Assembly: GCA_003220225.1 (NCBI GenBank)
Contig: QHRU01000037.1
Location: 1 to 64,000 of the forward strand
DNA from: Candidatus Rokuibacteriota bacterium
Lineage (GTDB): Bacteria > Methylomirabilota > Methylomirabilia > Rokubacteriales > CSP1-6
Length of the DNA: 64,000 nt
Direction: 5' to 3'
Shown here: piece by piece, positions 1-8,885 of the stretch
How positions within the stretch are numbered: position 1 is the stretch's first letter
Layout of the letters: every line of letters starts with the position of its first letter
Position numbers and translations under genes: made by a program
Notes under the pieces: model-generated
Told to the model about the DNA's origin: nothing
The model's database searches: none
The model's input: only the letters and a program-made list of their open reading frames with translations

Positions 1-643
1 CGCGGTCGATGGCGTAGAGCCGGTCGGCGATGCGGCCGGCGTTCTGCACGTGGGATTCGGCGATGAGCACGGAGACGCCGAGGGCCTTGATGGCGCGCAC
101 CGCCTCGATGAAGCGCGTGACGATGACCGGCGCCAGCCCCTCGAACGGCTCGTCGAGCAGGAGCACGGAGGGCTTCAGGGTCAGCGCGCGCGTGATCGCG
201 AGCATCTTCTTCTGGCCGCCGGAGAGGTGCAGGCCTCGCCGGGTGAGGAACTCCTTGATCTCGGGGAAGATGGCGAAGATCGTCCCGTCGGGCGCGGCGG
301 TCGGGGTCTCCTTGCCGAGCCAGGCGGTGATCTGGAAGTTCTCCTCGACGGTGAGATCGGGAAAGATGCCGCAATCCTCGGGCGCGTAGCCGATGCCCAT
401 GCGCGCCCGCTCGTGCGCCGGCCACCGCGTGACCTCCTGGCCCTTGAAGCGAACGACGCCGCTGCGCGATGGCAGGAGCCCCATGATCGTATCGATGGTG
501 GTCGTCTTGCCGGCGCCGTTGCGACCCACGAGACAGACCGCCTCGCCGGCGCCGACGGTCAGCGAGATCGAGCGGAGGATCTGCGCGGGGCCGCGATAGG
601 TCTCGATCCGCTCCAGCTCGAGCATCGGTGCGGGCGCTCTCAT
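1..643 (-). CDS. livF: Branched-chain amino acid-type ABC transporter ATP-binding protein LivF (partial, runs off left edge)
   Basis: Reverse-strand translation MRAPAPMLELERIETYRGPAQILRSISLTVGAGEAVCLVGRNGAGKTTTIDTIMGLLP...LSGGQKKMLAITRALTLKPSVLLLDEPFEGLAP; Walker A, signature and Walker B present. Confidence 0.9.
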   Translation of the reverse strand, partial: MRAPAPMLELERIETYRGPAQILRSISLTVGAGEAVCLVGRNGAGKTTTIDTIMGLLPSRSGVVRFKGQEVTRWPAHERARMGIGYAPEDCGIFPDLTVEENFQITAWLGKETPTAAPDGTIFAIFPEIKEFLTRRGLHLSGGQKKMLAITRALTLKPSVLLLDEPFEGLAPVIVTRFIEAVRAIKALGVSVLIAESHVQNAGRIADRLYAIDR

Positions 644-1422
644 TATCCTCCCCCCTGGGAGGGCCGGGGCGGCTCCGGAGTGCCGATCAGCGTGGTCAGC
701 ACCTTCTCGTCGCGGCGGATCTGGTCGGGCGTGCCGTCGGCCAGAATCGTGCCCTGGTGCATGGCCACGATCCGATCCGAATACGAGAACACGACGTCCA
801 TGTCGTGCTCGATGATGGCGGCCGAGATGCCCTCCGATCTCACCACGGACACGATCGTGTCCATGATGGGCGCTTTCTCGCGCGTGCCGACGCCGCTCGT
901 CGGCTCGTCGAGGAAGAGCAGCTTGGGCTTCAGCGCGTAGGCGATGGCGACGTCGAGCAGCTTGCGCTCGCCCTGCGAGAGGCCGCCCGCCAGGGTGCGC
1001 GCGTGGGCGTCGAGCCGGAAGAGCGCGAGCACGTCCGTCGCCTCCTGCCACACGGGCCGATCCGCATCGGCCAGCGACAGCAGCCGCCGCGTCTTGCCCT
1101 GGCGCGAGAAGATGGCGAGCGCCACGTTGTCGAGCGCGCTGAGCTGGTCGAAGAGGTTGACGAGCTGGAACGATCGCGCGATCCCCGCGCGGATCCGCTC
1201 CTTGACCGGCTGCTTCGTGACGTCGTGGCCGCGGAAGAGGATGTGGCCCTCGTCGGCCGTCAGCAGCCCGCTGATCAGGTTGACGAGCGTCGTCTTGCCC
1301 GCGCCGTTGGAGCCGATGAGGGCGAGCACCTCGCCCTCCTGCACGCGGAAGTCGACGCGGTCCACCGCGCGAAACTCGCCGAACTGCTTCACCACGGCCT
1401 TCGTCTCGAGCAGCACGCTCAT
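643..1422 (-). CDS. livG: ABC transporter ATP-binding protein LivG
   Basis: MSVLLETKAVVKQFGEFRAVDRVDFRVQEGEVLALIGSNGAGKTTLVNLISGLL...; LivG-type features. Confidence 0.92.
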   Translation of the reverse strand: MSVLLETKAVVKQFGEFRAVDRVDFRVQEGEVLALIGSNGAGKTTLVNLISGLLTADEGHILFRGHDVTKQPVKERIRAGIARSFQLVNLFDQLSALDNVALAIFSRQGKTRRLLSLADADRPVWQEATDVLALFRLDAHARTLAGGLSQGERKLLDVAIAYALKPKLLFLDEPTSGVGTREKAPIMDTIVSVVRSEGISAAIIEHDMDVVFSYSDRIVAMHQGTILADGTPDQIRRDEKVLTTLIGTPEPPRPSQGGG

Positions 1423-1665
1423 CGATCGTCGTGGGGGGCCCCGATATGGCCCCCCACACCCCCCATCGCTCGGACGCGCCCCGGCGCAGCCGTGGCGCGC
1501 CTCGGGCTTGACACAGGATGTGTCATCGATCGTCGTGGGGGGCCCCGATATGGCCCCCCAGCCTCTTCAAGCGAAGGGGGCTACGCCCCCCTCGGACTCC
1601 CCCGGCCAGCGCTCGGACGCGCCCCGGCGCAGCCGTGGCGCGCCTCGGGCTCGACACAGGATGTC
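1419..1665. repeat. Two tandem copies of a bipartite GC-hairpin intergenic repeat (units about 1419-1522 and 1523-1665)
   Basis: TCATCGATCGTCGTGGGGGGCCCCGATATGGCCCCCCA and GCTCGGACGCGCCCCGGCGCAGCCGTGGCGCGCCTCGGGCT(T/C)GACACAGGATGT each occur twice. Confidence 0.9.
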
Positions 1666-2664
1666 TCATCGGGGCCCCCTCCGCCGCGCCATCAGCCGCT
1701 CGGCCGTGCCGACGATGCCGGTGGGCAGCGAGAGCACGAGCACCACGAGAATGACGCCGAGGAAAAGCTGCCAGTACACCGTGTAGCCGACGGCGTAGCT
1801 CTCGAGATAGTTGTAGACGACGGCGCCGACGATCGGGCCGACGAAGGTGCGGAACCCACCCAGCACGGCCATGAAGACGATCTTGCCGGAGAAGGTCCAG
1901 TGCAGGATGTCGGGCGTGGTGAGGCCGTTGAGCGGCACCCACAGCGCGCCGGCGACGCCGGTGAACACGCCGGAGAGCATGAAGGCCACCCAGCGATAGC
2001 GCCAGATCGGGATGCCGACGAACTGCGCGCGCGTCTCGTTGTCGCGGATGGCCTGCAGCGCGCGGCCGAACGGCGAGTTCACGATCACCCACATGATGGC
2101 TACGCAGACGAGGAAGACGCCGAGCACATAGTAGTAGTACTGGTGGACCAGGAACGCGGTCTTGTCGCCCTTGCCCGTCACCACGCCGAGCAGGGTCGGC
2201 GTCGGCACGCGCAGGCCGTCGGTGCCGCCGGTCACCCAGAAGAACTTGAAGGCCAGGCTCCACAGCACCTGCGACAGCGCCATGGTGAGGATGCTGAAGA
2301 AGATGCGCGTGTAGCGCACGCAGGCGATCCCGAAGATCGCGGTGACGAGCACGGAGGCCGCGATGGCGCCGAGCAGGTGCAGCTCCATGGAGACGACGCC
2401 GAGGTACTTCACCATCAGCGCGACCGCGTAGGCGCCGACGCCGAAGTACGCGGAGTGTCCGAACGAGAGCAGCCCGGTGTAGCCCAGCAGCAGGTTGAAC
2501 CCGATGGCCGCGATCGCCATCACCAGGCCGTAGGCGAGCAGGATCGTCTGGTACTGCTCGGCCACCCACGGCAGGACCAGCAGTACCGCCAGAACCGGCG
2601 CCGCGTACCACAGCCGCCGTATCGGCGAGCGGGCCGGGATGACGACCGTGGTCACAGTGCTCAT
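1666..2664 (-). CDS. livM: Branched-chain amino acid-type ABC transporter permease LivM
   Basis: MSTVTTVVIPARSPIRRLWYAAPVLAVLLVLPWVAEQYQTILLAYGLVMAIAAIGFNLLLGYTGLLSFGHSAYFGVGAY... Confidence 0.9.
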   Translation of the reverse strand: MSTVTTVVIPARSPIRRLWYAAPVLAVLLVLPWVAEQYQTILLAYGLVMAIAAIGFNLLLGYTGLLSFGHSAYFGVGAYAVALMVKYLGVVSMELHLLGAIAASVLVTAIFGIACVRYTRIFFSILTMALSQVLWSLAFKFFWVTGGTDGLRVPTPTLLGVVTGKGDKTAFLVHQYYYYVLGVFLVCVAIMWVIVNSPFGRALQAIRDNETRAQFVGIPIWRYRWVAFMLSGVFTGVAGALWVPLNGLTTPDILHWTFSGKIVFMAVLGGFRTFVGPIVGAVVYNYLESYAVGYTVYWQLFLGVILVVLVLSLPTGIVGTAERLMARRRGPR

Positions 2665-3563
2665 GCGCGCCCGAACAGTCCGGCCGGCCGCACGAGCAGG
2701 ACGGCCGCCGCCATCAGATAGAGCACCGCCAGCTCCACCTCGGGAAACCAGGTGATGCCCGCCTCGCGCACGACGCCGACGATCAGCGCGCCGAGCAGCG
2801 CGCCCTCGAGGCTGCCGAGACCGCCGATGACGACGACGATGAAGGACAGGATCAGCGCGTCCACGCCCATCCCGAGCACGGCCGACTGGCTCGGCACGAT
2901 GATGGCGCCGCCCAGGCCGGCCATGAAGCAGCCGAGGGTGAAGGCCTGCACGTAGACGCGGTTGACGTTGACGCCGAGCGCCGCCGACATGCGCATGTCC
3001 TGCGAGGTCGCCCGCAGCACGACGCCGAACCGCGTGCGGTAGATGAAGGCCCAGAGGAAGACCGCGGCCAGCGCGCCCACGCCGATGACGAGGAAGTTGT
3101 AGGTCGGATAGAGCGTGTCGCCGACGGTGACCGAGCCGAAGTTCTCGAAGACGACGCTGGCCGAGAGCGGGTACGGCCCCCACAGGAAGCGGATCACGTC
3201 GTCGATGATCATCAGCAGGCCGAAGGTCACGAGCAGCTGGTATTCCTCCGCGCGCTTGTAGAAGGGCCGCAGCAGCGTGGGCTCGAGCAGCGCGCCCGCG
3301 GCGGCCGCGGCCAGCGCGCCGGCGGGCAGGAGGGCCAGCAGCACCCAGGTCGGCGCGCCGCTCCCGGCCTCGCCGACGGCCACGGAGGTGCTGAGATAGC
3401 CGATGATCCACGCGCTGACGTACGCTCCGAAGGCGTAGAGGTTGCCGTGCGCGAGGTTCACGATGCGCATGACGCCGTAAATGAGGCTGAGCCCGCCCGC
3501 GATCAGGAAGAGCACCGAGGCGTAGAGGAGCGCGTTGAAGACGTGGATGAGGGCGATGTCCAC
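2661..3563 (-). CDS. livH: Branched-chain amino acid-type ABC transporter permease LivH
   Basis: MDIALIHVFNALLYASVLFLIAGGLSLIYGVMRIVNLAHGNLYAFGAY...; LivH family. Confidence 0.92.
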   Translation of the reverse strand: MDIALIHVFNALLYASVLFLIAGGLSLIYGVMRIVNLAHGNLYAFGAYVSAWIIGYLSTSVAVGEAGSGAPTWVLLALLPAGALAAAAAGALLEPTLLRPFYKRAEEYQLLVTFGLLMIIDDVIRFLWGPYPLSASVVFENFGSVTVGDTLYPTYNFLVIGVGALAAVFLWAFIYRTRFGVVLRATSQDMRMSAALGVNVNRVYVQAFTLGCFMAGLGGAIIVPSQSAVLGMGVDALILSFIVVVIGGLGSLEGALLGALIVGVVREAGITWFPEVELAVLYLMAAAVLLVRPAGLFGRA

Positions 3564-5794
3564 TAGTACGGCACCACCTTCACCTCCGGGTTCACGAGGT
3601 TGCCGTTGAGCGCCAGCGCCAGCAGCACGCGGTACGCGCCGGGCTTGAGCCGGCCCGTCAGGTCCACCACCAGCCGCCCGTTCTGCACGTCACGCGAGGC
3701 GCCCGCCACCGCGACCTCGTCGTTGGGCCCCAGCACGGTGAAGTGCACGGTGAGCGGCTCGCGGAACTTCTCGCTGGCCGGCTGCGGCCGGAACGGCTCG
3801 CGCACGATCTTATACGAGCGCTCGAATTTCTCGATGTTTTCCACGTCGGCCTGGATCTCGAGCCGAGCGCCCCGGCGCTCGACTTTCACGACGTAGGCGC
3901 GCAGCGGGATCGGATACTGGTCGAAGGAACCGACGCCCAGCGGATAGGTGAAGTCGCGGAACACGGGCAGCGTGATCTGCTCCGGGGTCACCTTGCCGAG
4001 CACGTACGGCCCCGCCGTCGGCATGTAGTGGCCCCGCACGCGGGCGAACTCGCGCAGCGCCACCCACCGCTGCCGGGCCTGCTCGGGCGTGACGAAGCCG
4101 CGCAGCGGTTCGGGTACGAAGGGGAGGCCCTCGAGCTCGGCGGCCAGCCTGCGGAGCGGGCCGCGACCGCTCACGACGTCCAGCCAGGGCACGCCGCGGC
4201 GGCTGGCCTCCCGGGAAGAGAAGGCGCCCAGACCGCGCGCGACCGCCTCCTCCATCAGCGCGACGACCTGCCACGGCACGGGACTCCACGGCGGCGCGAT
4301 CGCCGCGGCGGCGCGCGCGTCGACGCCCGGCTTGAGATACACCTCGATCTCCGGCACGTCGTACATCAGCTGCATGTCGCCGAGCTCCTTGACCTCCTTG
4401 CGGACGCCGAGCACGCGGACGGCGACGACGGAGCGCCGGGCCAGCGCCGTCGCGCGCTCGATGGCGGCCTCGTACTTCCGCCCGCCGCCGCTCTCCACGC
4501 TCCACCGCGCGGCGAATGCATACGGGTAGATGGCGTCGGCGACGGTCATGCGCTGGCCATCGTGCGTGTTGGAGAGCAGCACGCGGTAGAGGACCTTGCT
4601 CCCCGCCGGCGCCGGGACGCCGAGTGGGCGCAGCGTGCCGGGCGCCAGCGCGTCGGGGGGCGCTTCCGTGACGGGCGTCAGCGCGCTCGGCCGCGCGCGG
4701 TTGGGCACGAACCGCCCGCTGTCGGGGTCGAGGAGCAGCGCGGGATCGCCGACGGCAGCCCACACGAGTCGCCCCGCCGGTCCCGTGAAGCCGGCGACGG
4801 GGTTCCACGCCCCGTCCCCCGCGTGCACGCCGCCGGCAACGGCGAGGTGCAACCAGCCGTTCCAGGGAAAGTCCTTCAGCTTCGCCGTGCGGATGAAGAT
4901 CTCGGACGCAAGGCCCGCGTGCGAATCCGCCGCGACATTCTGCACACCCTCGGCGTAGTCGTCGTTGATCGGCTCGCGCCGCACCGTGTAGCCGAGCACG
5001 ATCCGCTCGCAGCCGGCGCCCGCTTCGGCGACGAGCTGCCGCTCCAGGTTGGCGCGCTCGGCCGGTGTCTGCCAGGCGCCCTCGGTGCGTCGGCGGAAGG
5101 CGTCCGCGGCCTGCCCGGTCGGCGCGGGCTGCAGCGGCCACGAGGACGACCGCAGCAGCCACGCGTGGAACCAGCCTTCCTTGAGCCACGGGGGCCCCGT
5201 CCAGCCGAGCAGCCGCGTCTCCACCTCCGCAAGCAACGCCGCCAGGGGCACCCACTGCAGAGTCGCGTCGGCGTCCGCCCCGCCGGCGAGGCCGGCCGCC
5301 GCCACCGCCTGCCCCAAGGCACCCCCTGCGCGCACGCGTGGCGCCCGCCCGGGCGCACGATCCCGCGCGCGCTGGACCAGGTCGTAGTGCAGCACGTAGT
5401 CCTCGTGGTAGGGCGTCACGGGATACGGGTGAACGACGAACGGCGCCCGCGCGCCGAGGGCGCGCAGGAACGCGGCGCCGGCCGCGCAGCGCGCCTCGGC
5501 CTCGGCGAACGCGCCCGCCGGGCGGGGGAAGCTCAGCACGACGAAGCCGTCCAGCGACTCCGCCCAGCGCACGTGCGCAGGCGCGGCCCCGCCGGCGAAC
5601 GGGTCGCCGTCGGCGTACGCGTGGATCTTCTTCTGCCGCAGCAGGGCGGCCGCCCGCCCCGGCTCCGTGAAGCGCACGGTGATCTCGTGCGGGTAGTACG
5701 ACGGATAGAACGTGATCTCGTGGCCGGCCTCCGCCGCGACGACGCACAGGAGGGCGACGACGGCGAGGATGATCGGGGCGCGCAGGACCTTCAC
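3563..5794 (-). CDS. Uncharacterised 743-aa secreted protein embedded in the Liv operon
   Basis: Long ORF with N-terminal signal peptide (MKVLRAPIILAVVALLCVVAAEAGHE), end overlaps livH start; no family recognised. Confidence 0.8.
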   Translation of the reverse strand: MKVLRAPIILAVVALLCVVAAEAGHEITFYPSYYPHEITVRFTEPGRAAALLRQKKIHAYADGDPFAGGAAPAHVRWAESLDGFVVLSFPRPAGAFAEAEARCAAGAAFLRALGARAPFVVHPYPVTPYHEDYVLHYDLVQRARDRAPGRAPRVRAGGALGQAVAAAGLAGGADADATLQWVPLAALLAEVETRLLGWTGPPWLKEGWFHAWLLRSSSWPLQPAPTGQAADAFRRRTEGAWQTPAERANLERQLVAEAGAGCERIVLGYTVRREPINDDYAEGVQNVAADSHAGLASEIFIRTAKLKDFPWNGWLHLAVAGGVHAGDGAWNPVAGFTGPAGRLVWAAVGDPALLLDPDSGRFVPNRARPSALTPVTEAPPDALAPGTLRPLGVPAPAGSKVLYRVLLSNTHDGQRMTVADAIYPYAFAARWSVESGGGRKYEAAIERATALARRSVVAVRVLGVRKEVKELGDMQLMYDVPEIEVYLKPGVDARAAAAIAPPWSPVPWQVVALMEEAVARGLGAFSSREASRRGVPWLDVVSGRGPLRRLAAELEGLPFVPEPLRGFVTPEQARQRWVALREFARVRGHYMPTAGPYVLGKVTPEQITLPVFRDFTYPLGVGSFDQYPIPLRAYVVKVERRGARLEIQADVENIEKFERSYKIVREPFRPQPASEKFREPLTVHFTVLGPNDEVAVAGASRDVQNGRLVVDLTGRLKPGAYRVLLALALNGNLVNPEVKVVPY

Positions 5795-5855
5795 GATGCG
5801 GGGCGAGCGGCGACGGGCGGGCGGCCGCGGGGCCGCCCGCCGCGAGTCGTGCCGC

Positions 5856-7286
5856 CTACTGCTTCTTGGCCGGAGCCGGCGTGGCCGGCCTGGCGGCGCC
5901 CGGCGCCTTCGCCGGCTCGGCCGCCATGGCCACCTGCGGCCAGGTCTTGTCGATCCAGGTGTACGTCGACGTCGGCTCGCCCTTCGGCCAGCCGGGCGGC
6001 GCCGTGATGTTGCGGATCGGGATCGTGATGATGCGGTTCGGATCCAGGATCGGGAACGGATACTCGGCCACGTTCTTGCTGAAGCCGGTGATCGCGTCCT
6101 TGTAGCCCTGGTGGTTGTCAGGACGGATGTACACGTAGCCGGCGGGCGCGGCCATCATCAGCCCCTCGAGGACCGAGATGATCGCATCGTCCTCGGGCCA
6201 GCCACCCGCCAGATGGTTGGCCTTGTCGATGGCGGTCTTGAGCATGTACGTCGCCGTGTAGCCGCCCTCGGCCTGGAAGTTCGGATACTCGTTGAAGCGC
6301 TTGTGGTACTTCTCGACGAACGTCTTGTTGTAGGGCCACTTGTCGCCGCCGGGGTACGTGAAGTGGTAGTTGCTGTGCACGCCGGCGATGATGCCCTCGG
6401 GGTGGTCCTTGCCGATCGCGTGCGGCGCCACGCCGAAGGCGATCATGCTGGCCACGTGCATCTTGTCGAACATGCCGTAGCGCAGCGCCTGCTTGTAGAA
6501 GGCGACGTAATCGCCGCCCCACACCGAGATCGCCAGGAGATCCGGCTTCGCCGCAATCGTCTTGGTGATGTGCGACGAGAAGTCCGTGGTCCCGAGCTTC
6601 GGCCACGCCTCCGACACGGTCTCGGCGCCGGGCACCATCTTCTTCATGACGATGCGGAAGTGGTCGAACGCGTTGCGGCCATACGAGTAGTCGGGATGGA
6701 TATGGGCGATGCGCTTGGTCCTTGGCCACGTCATGGCCGCGGCCACCGCGCCCGTCACGCCGTCCGCCGACTGCATGTTGGTGATGCGGAAGATGTAGTG
6801 CGGGTTCGGCACCGCCTTGTCGAAGAGGAAGTCGGTACAGCCGTCGACGAAGATCGTGAGGACCTTCAGCTCCTCGGCCACCGGGCCGAGCGCCGGCGTG
6901 TTGCCCGACGACGTGATGCCGCAGAAGAAGTCGATCTTCTCCGAGAGCTTCAGCCGGCGGAGCTCCTTGACGTTCGCGTCGGTTCCGGCATTCTCGTCGG
7001 CCTTGAGGATCTCGATCTTTCGCTTGCCGAGCAGGCCGCCCTGCGCGTTGATCTCCTCCGCGGCGAGCAGCTGGCCCTTGTACATCGGCTCGCCCAGCAC
7101 CGCGGCCGCCCCCGTGAAGAACGTCATGTGGCCGATCTTGAAGGGGGTGTCCGGAATGTTGCCCTTCGGCTTGTCCTGCGCGTGCGCGACGCCGACCGAC
7201 GGCAGCACACCGGGCAGCGCGGTGAGCGCCGTCCCGACGGTCACGCCGAGGCCGGACAGAAAGTCACGCCGATTCACTTCCGCCAT
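5856..7286 (-). CDS. ABC transporter substrate-binding protein (LivK/periplasmic type I family), Tat-like signal, Ala/Pro-rich C-terminal tail
   Basis: MAEVNRRDFLSGLGVTVGTALTALPG...FKIGHMTFFTGAAAVLGEPMYKGQLLAAEEINAQGGLLGKRKIEILKADENAG... Confidence 0.9.
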   Translation of the reverse strand: MAEVNRRDFLSGLGVTVGTALTALPGVLPSVGVAHAQDKPKGNIPDTPFKIGHMTFFTGAAAVLGEPMYKGQLLAAEEINAQGGLLGKRKIEILKADENAGTDANVKELRRLKLSEKIDFFCGITSSGNTPALGPVAEELKVLTIFVDGCTDFLFDKAVPNPHYIFRITNMQSADGVTGAVAAAMTWPRTKRIAHIHPDYSYGRNAFDHFRIVMKKMVPGAETVSEAWPKLGTTDFSSHITKTIAAKPDLLAISVWGGDYVAFYKQALRYGMFDKMHVASMIAFGVAPHAIGKDHPEGIIAGVHSNYHFTYPGGDKWPYNKTFVEKYHKRFNEYPNFQAEGGYTATYMLKTAIDKANHLAGGWPEDDAIISVLEGLMMAAPAGYVYIRPDNHQGYKDAITGFSKNVAEYPFPILDPNRIITIPIRNITAPPGWPKGEPTSTYTWIDKTWPQVAMAAEPAKAPGAARPATPAPAKKQ

Positions 7287-7359
7287 GTGTGTCCTCCGTT
7301 GGTGAGAGCCCGCTCCGGTTCGCCGCGACCACTTACAACGTGCACTCGCTGTAACACGC

Positions 7360-7370
7360 TGGTCTGACCA
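7360..7370. promoter_or_regulatory. GntR/FadR-type operator-like palindrome TGGTCTGACCA in a divergent promoter
   Basis: Perfect 11-bp palindrome fitting the FadR-subfamily pattern TNGTNNNACNA between the divergent genes at 7286(-) and 7400(+). Confidence 0.5.
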
Positions 7371-7392
7371 CTGTCAAGTCGCCCACTATAAT
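7364..7392 (+). promoter_or_regulatory. Sigma70-like promoter CTGACC-17 bp-TATAAT
   Basis: -10 TATAAT at 7387-7392; -35-like CTGACC at 7364-7369. Confidence 0.6.
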
Positions 7393-7399
7393 GAAGGGC

Positions 7400-8134
7400 G
7401 TGATCGGAGGGTTCCCGTCGGCCGTCGGCGCCGCCCTGCGCGGCGTTGGGCGCACGATTCGCATCCGGTGGCGCGCGGTGGCGCTGGTCGCCGCCGGCGT
7501 CGTGGCGCTCGACGTGCTCCTGCCGCCGCTCGTGCTCTCCGTCGCGCGCGCGCCGTGGACGTTCTTCACGTTCAATCCGTGGCTCAAGAGCTTGCCCGCC
7601 TACCTCGCGTCGGGCAAGCCGTGGTCGGAGAAGCTCGATTTCCTCTCACGTGTCGCGCTCTTCTGGTTCTCGGCCGATGGCCCCTACGGCGCGCCCGAGT
7701 GGGGCTTCGCCGTGGACACCATGGACGTCGCACGGTTCGTGCTCACCGCGCTGCTGATCGGCGTCTATGTCGCCCTCTGGCTCGAGCGCCGTGGCGCGGT
7801 GGCGAGCGGCTGGCAGACCGGCGCGGGGCGCGCGGGCGGCGCGGTCGGCGCCTGCGTCAGCGTGCTCGGGTTGTCGACGGGGCCGTGCAGCGTCGTCGGC
7901 TGTGGCGCGCCCGTGCTGCCGGTGGTCGGGCTGGTCTTCGCGGGACTCTCGAGCACGACGCTCGCGGTGCTGTCGCAGCTCTCGCGCATCTCGGCGATCG
8001 CGGTGATCGTGGCGCTGGTGCTGGCGATCGCGTGGCTCGGCTGGCAGGTGGGCAATCGAGGAGCGCCCCGGGTGTCCCGGGGCGCTCCGAACATTGGGGG
8101 GTTGGGGGGGCCATTTCGGGACCCCCCAGGTTAA
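7400..8134 (+). CDS. Putative membrane protein, function unknown (GTG start preferred over ATG 7391)
   Basis: Hydrophobic segments; annotated ATG at 7391 lies inside the TATAAT; C-terminal tail is encoded by repeat copy at 8056-8133. Confidence 0.7.
   Translation: MIGGFPSAVGAALRGVGRTIRIRWRAVALVAAGVVALDVLLPPLVLSVARAPWTFFTFNPWLKSLPAYLASGKPWSEKLDFLSRVALFWFSADGPYGAPEWGFAVDTMDVARFVLTALLIGVYVALWLERRGAVASGWQTGAGRAGGAVGACVSVLGLSTGPCSVVGCGAPVLPVVGLVFAGLSSTTLAVLSQLSRISAIAVIVALVLAIAWLGWQVGNRGAPRVSRGAPNIGGLGGPFRDPPG
8056..8133 (-). repeat. Copy of the bipartite GC-hairpin repeat (inverted)
   Basis: GGAGCGCCCCGGGtgtCCCGGGGCGCTCC plus GGGGGGCCatttcgggaCCCCCC; reverse complement matches the 13204-13290 copy. 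Confidence 0.85.
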
Positions 8135-8655
8135 ACCTTGCTGAGCGAGCGAACGATCTCGCGGCAGAAGGCCGGCAGATCGTTCGGGTTCCGCGAGGTG
8201 ATGAGATTGCCGTCCACCACGACCTCCGCGTCCTTCCAGTCGCAGCCGGCCGCGACGAGGTCGTCCTTGATCGAGAAGAACGACGTCGCCTTGCGGCCCT
8301 TGAGGATGCCGGCCGAGACGAGCATCCAGCCCGCGTGGCAGATGGCGGCCACGACCTTGCCCTGCTGCGTGGCCTCGCGCACGAGGCTCACCATCGCGTC
8401 GTGCCGGCGCATCATGTCCGGCGCGTAGCCGCCCGGCACGATGACCGCGTCGAACTCGACGGCCCTCACCTGCTCGGCCTGCGCGTCGACGTTCACGGGA
8501 TAGCCGTGCTTGGACGTGTAGGACTTGACGTTGCCGGCGCCGATGATCTTCACGTCCGCGCCCTCCTCGCGCAGACGGTAGTACGGCACCCAGAGCTCCA
8601 TCTCCTGATACATGTTCTCGGCGAGAATCGCGATCCGCTTGCCTTCGAGCTTCAT
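8131..8655 (-). CDS. DJ-1/PfpI family protein
   Basis: MKLEGKRIAILAENMYQEMELWVPYYRLREEGADVKIIGAG...AICHAGWMLVSAGILKGRKATSF. Confidence 0.9.
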   Translation of the reverse strand: MKLEGKRIAILAENMYQEMELWVPYYRLREEGADVKIIGAGNVKSYTSKHGYPVNVDAQAEQVRAVEFDAVIVPGGYAPDMMRRHDAMVSLVREATQQGKVVAAICHAGWMLVSAGILKGRKATSFFSIKDDLVAAGCDWKDAEVVVDGNLITSRNPNDLPAFCREIVRSLSKV

Positions 8656-8666
8656 GAACCCTCCCC

Positions 8667-8831
8667 TCAGGATTTGCGCGATGTCTGGGAGAAGAACGTG
8701 CCCACGAGGGGCCGGAGCGACCGGCCACCGCACTCGGGGCACGTCGCGTTTCCCTTGTCGTGCTCGCTGATCGACATCGTGCGCGTCACTTCCTTCTTAC
8801 ACCCCTCGCAGAAGTACTCGTAGATGGGCAT
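8667..8831 (-). CDS. FmdB-type small zinc ribbon protein
   Basis: MPIYEYFCEGCKKEVTRTMSISEHDKGNATCPECGGRSLRPLVGTFFSQTSRKS; CxxC...CxxC. Confidence 0.8.
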   Translation of the reverse strand: MPIYEYFCEGCKKEVTRTMSISEHDKGNATCPECGGRSLRPLVGTFFSQTSRKS

Positions 8832-8885
8832 GGCCATCCTCCTTCCCGGCAGGACGGGTTATGGGAAGACTCCGACGGGGAGAGT

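Noticed and set aside
1419-1665. CRISPR-like array
   Set aside because: Only two units, internally palindromic, no regular unique spacers and no cas genes.
628-2721. Long plus-strand ORFs (for example 50..940, 628..2721)
   Set aside because: Antisense shadows of livF/livG/livM in GC-rich DNA; Arg/Glu/His-rich composition and no domains.
3743-6007. 754-aa plus-strand ORF and the 645-aa minus ORF 3810..5747
   Set aside because: Frame shadows of the 743-aa secreted protein, which alone has a signal peptide and fits the operon.
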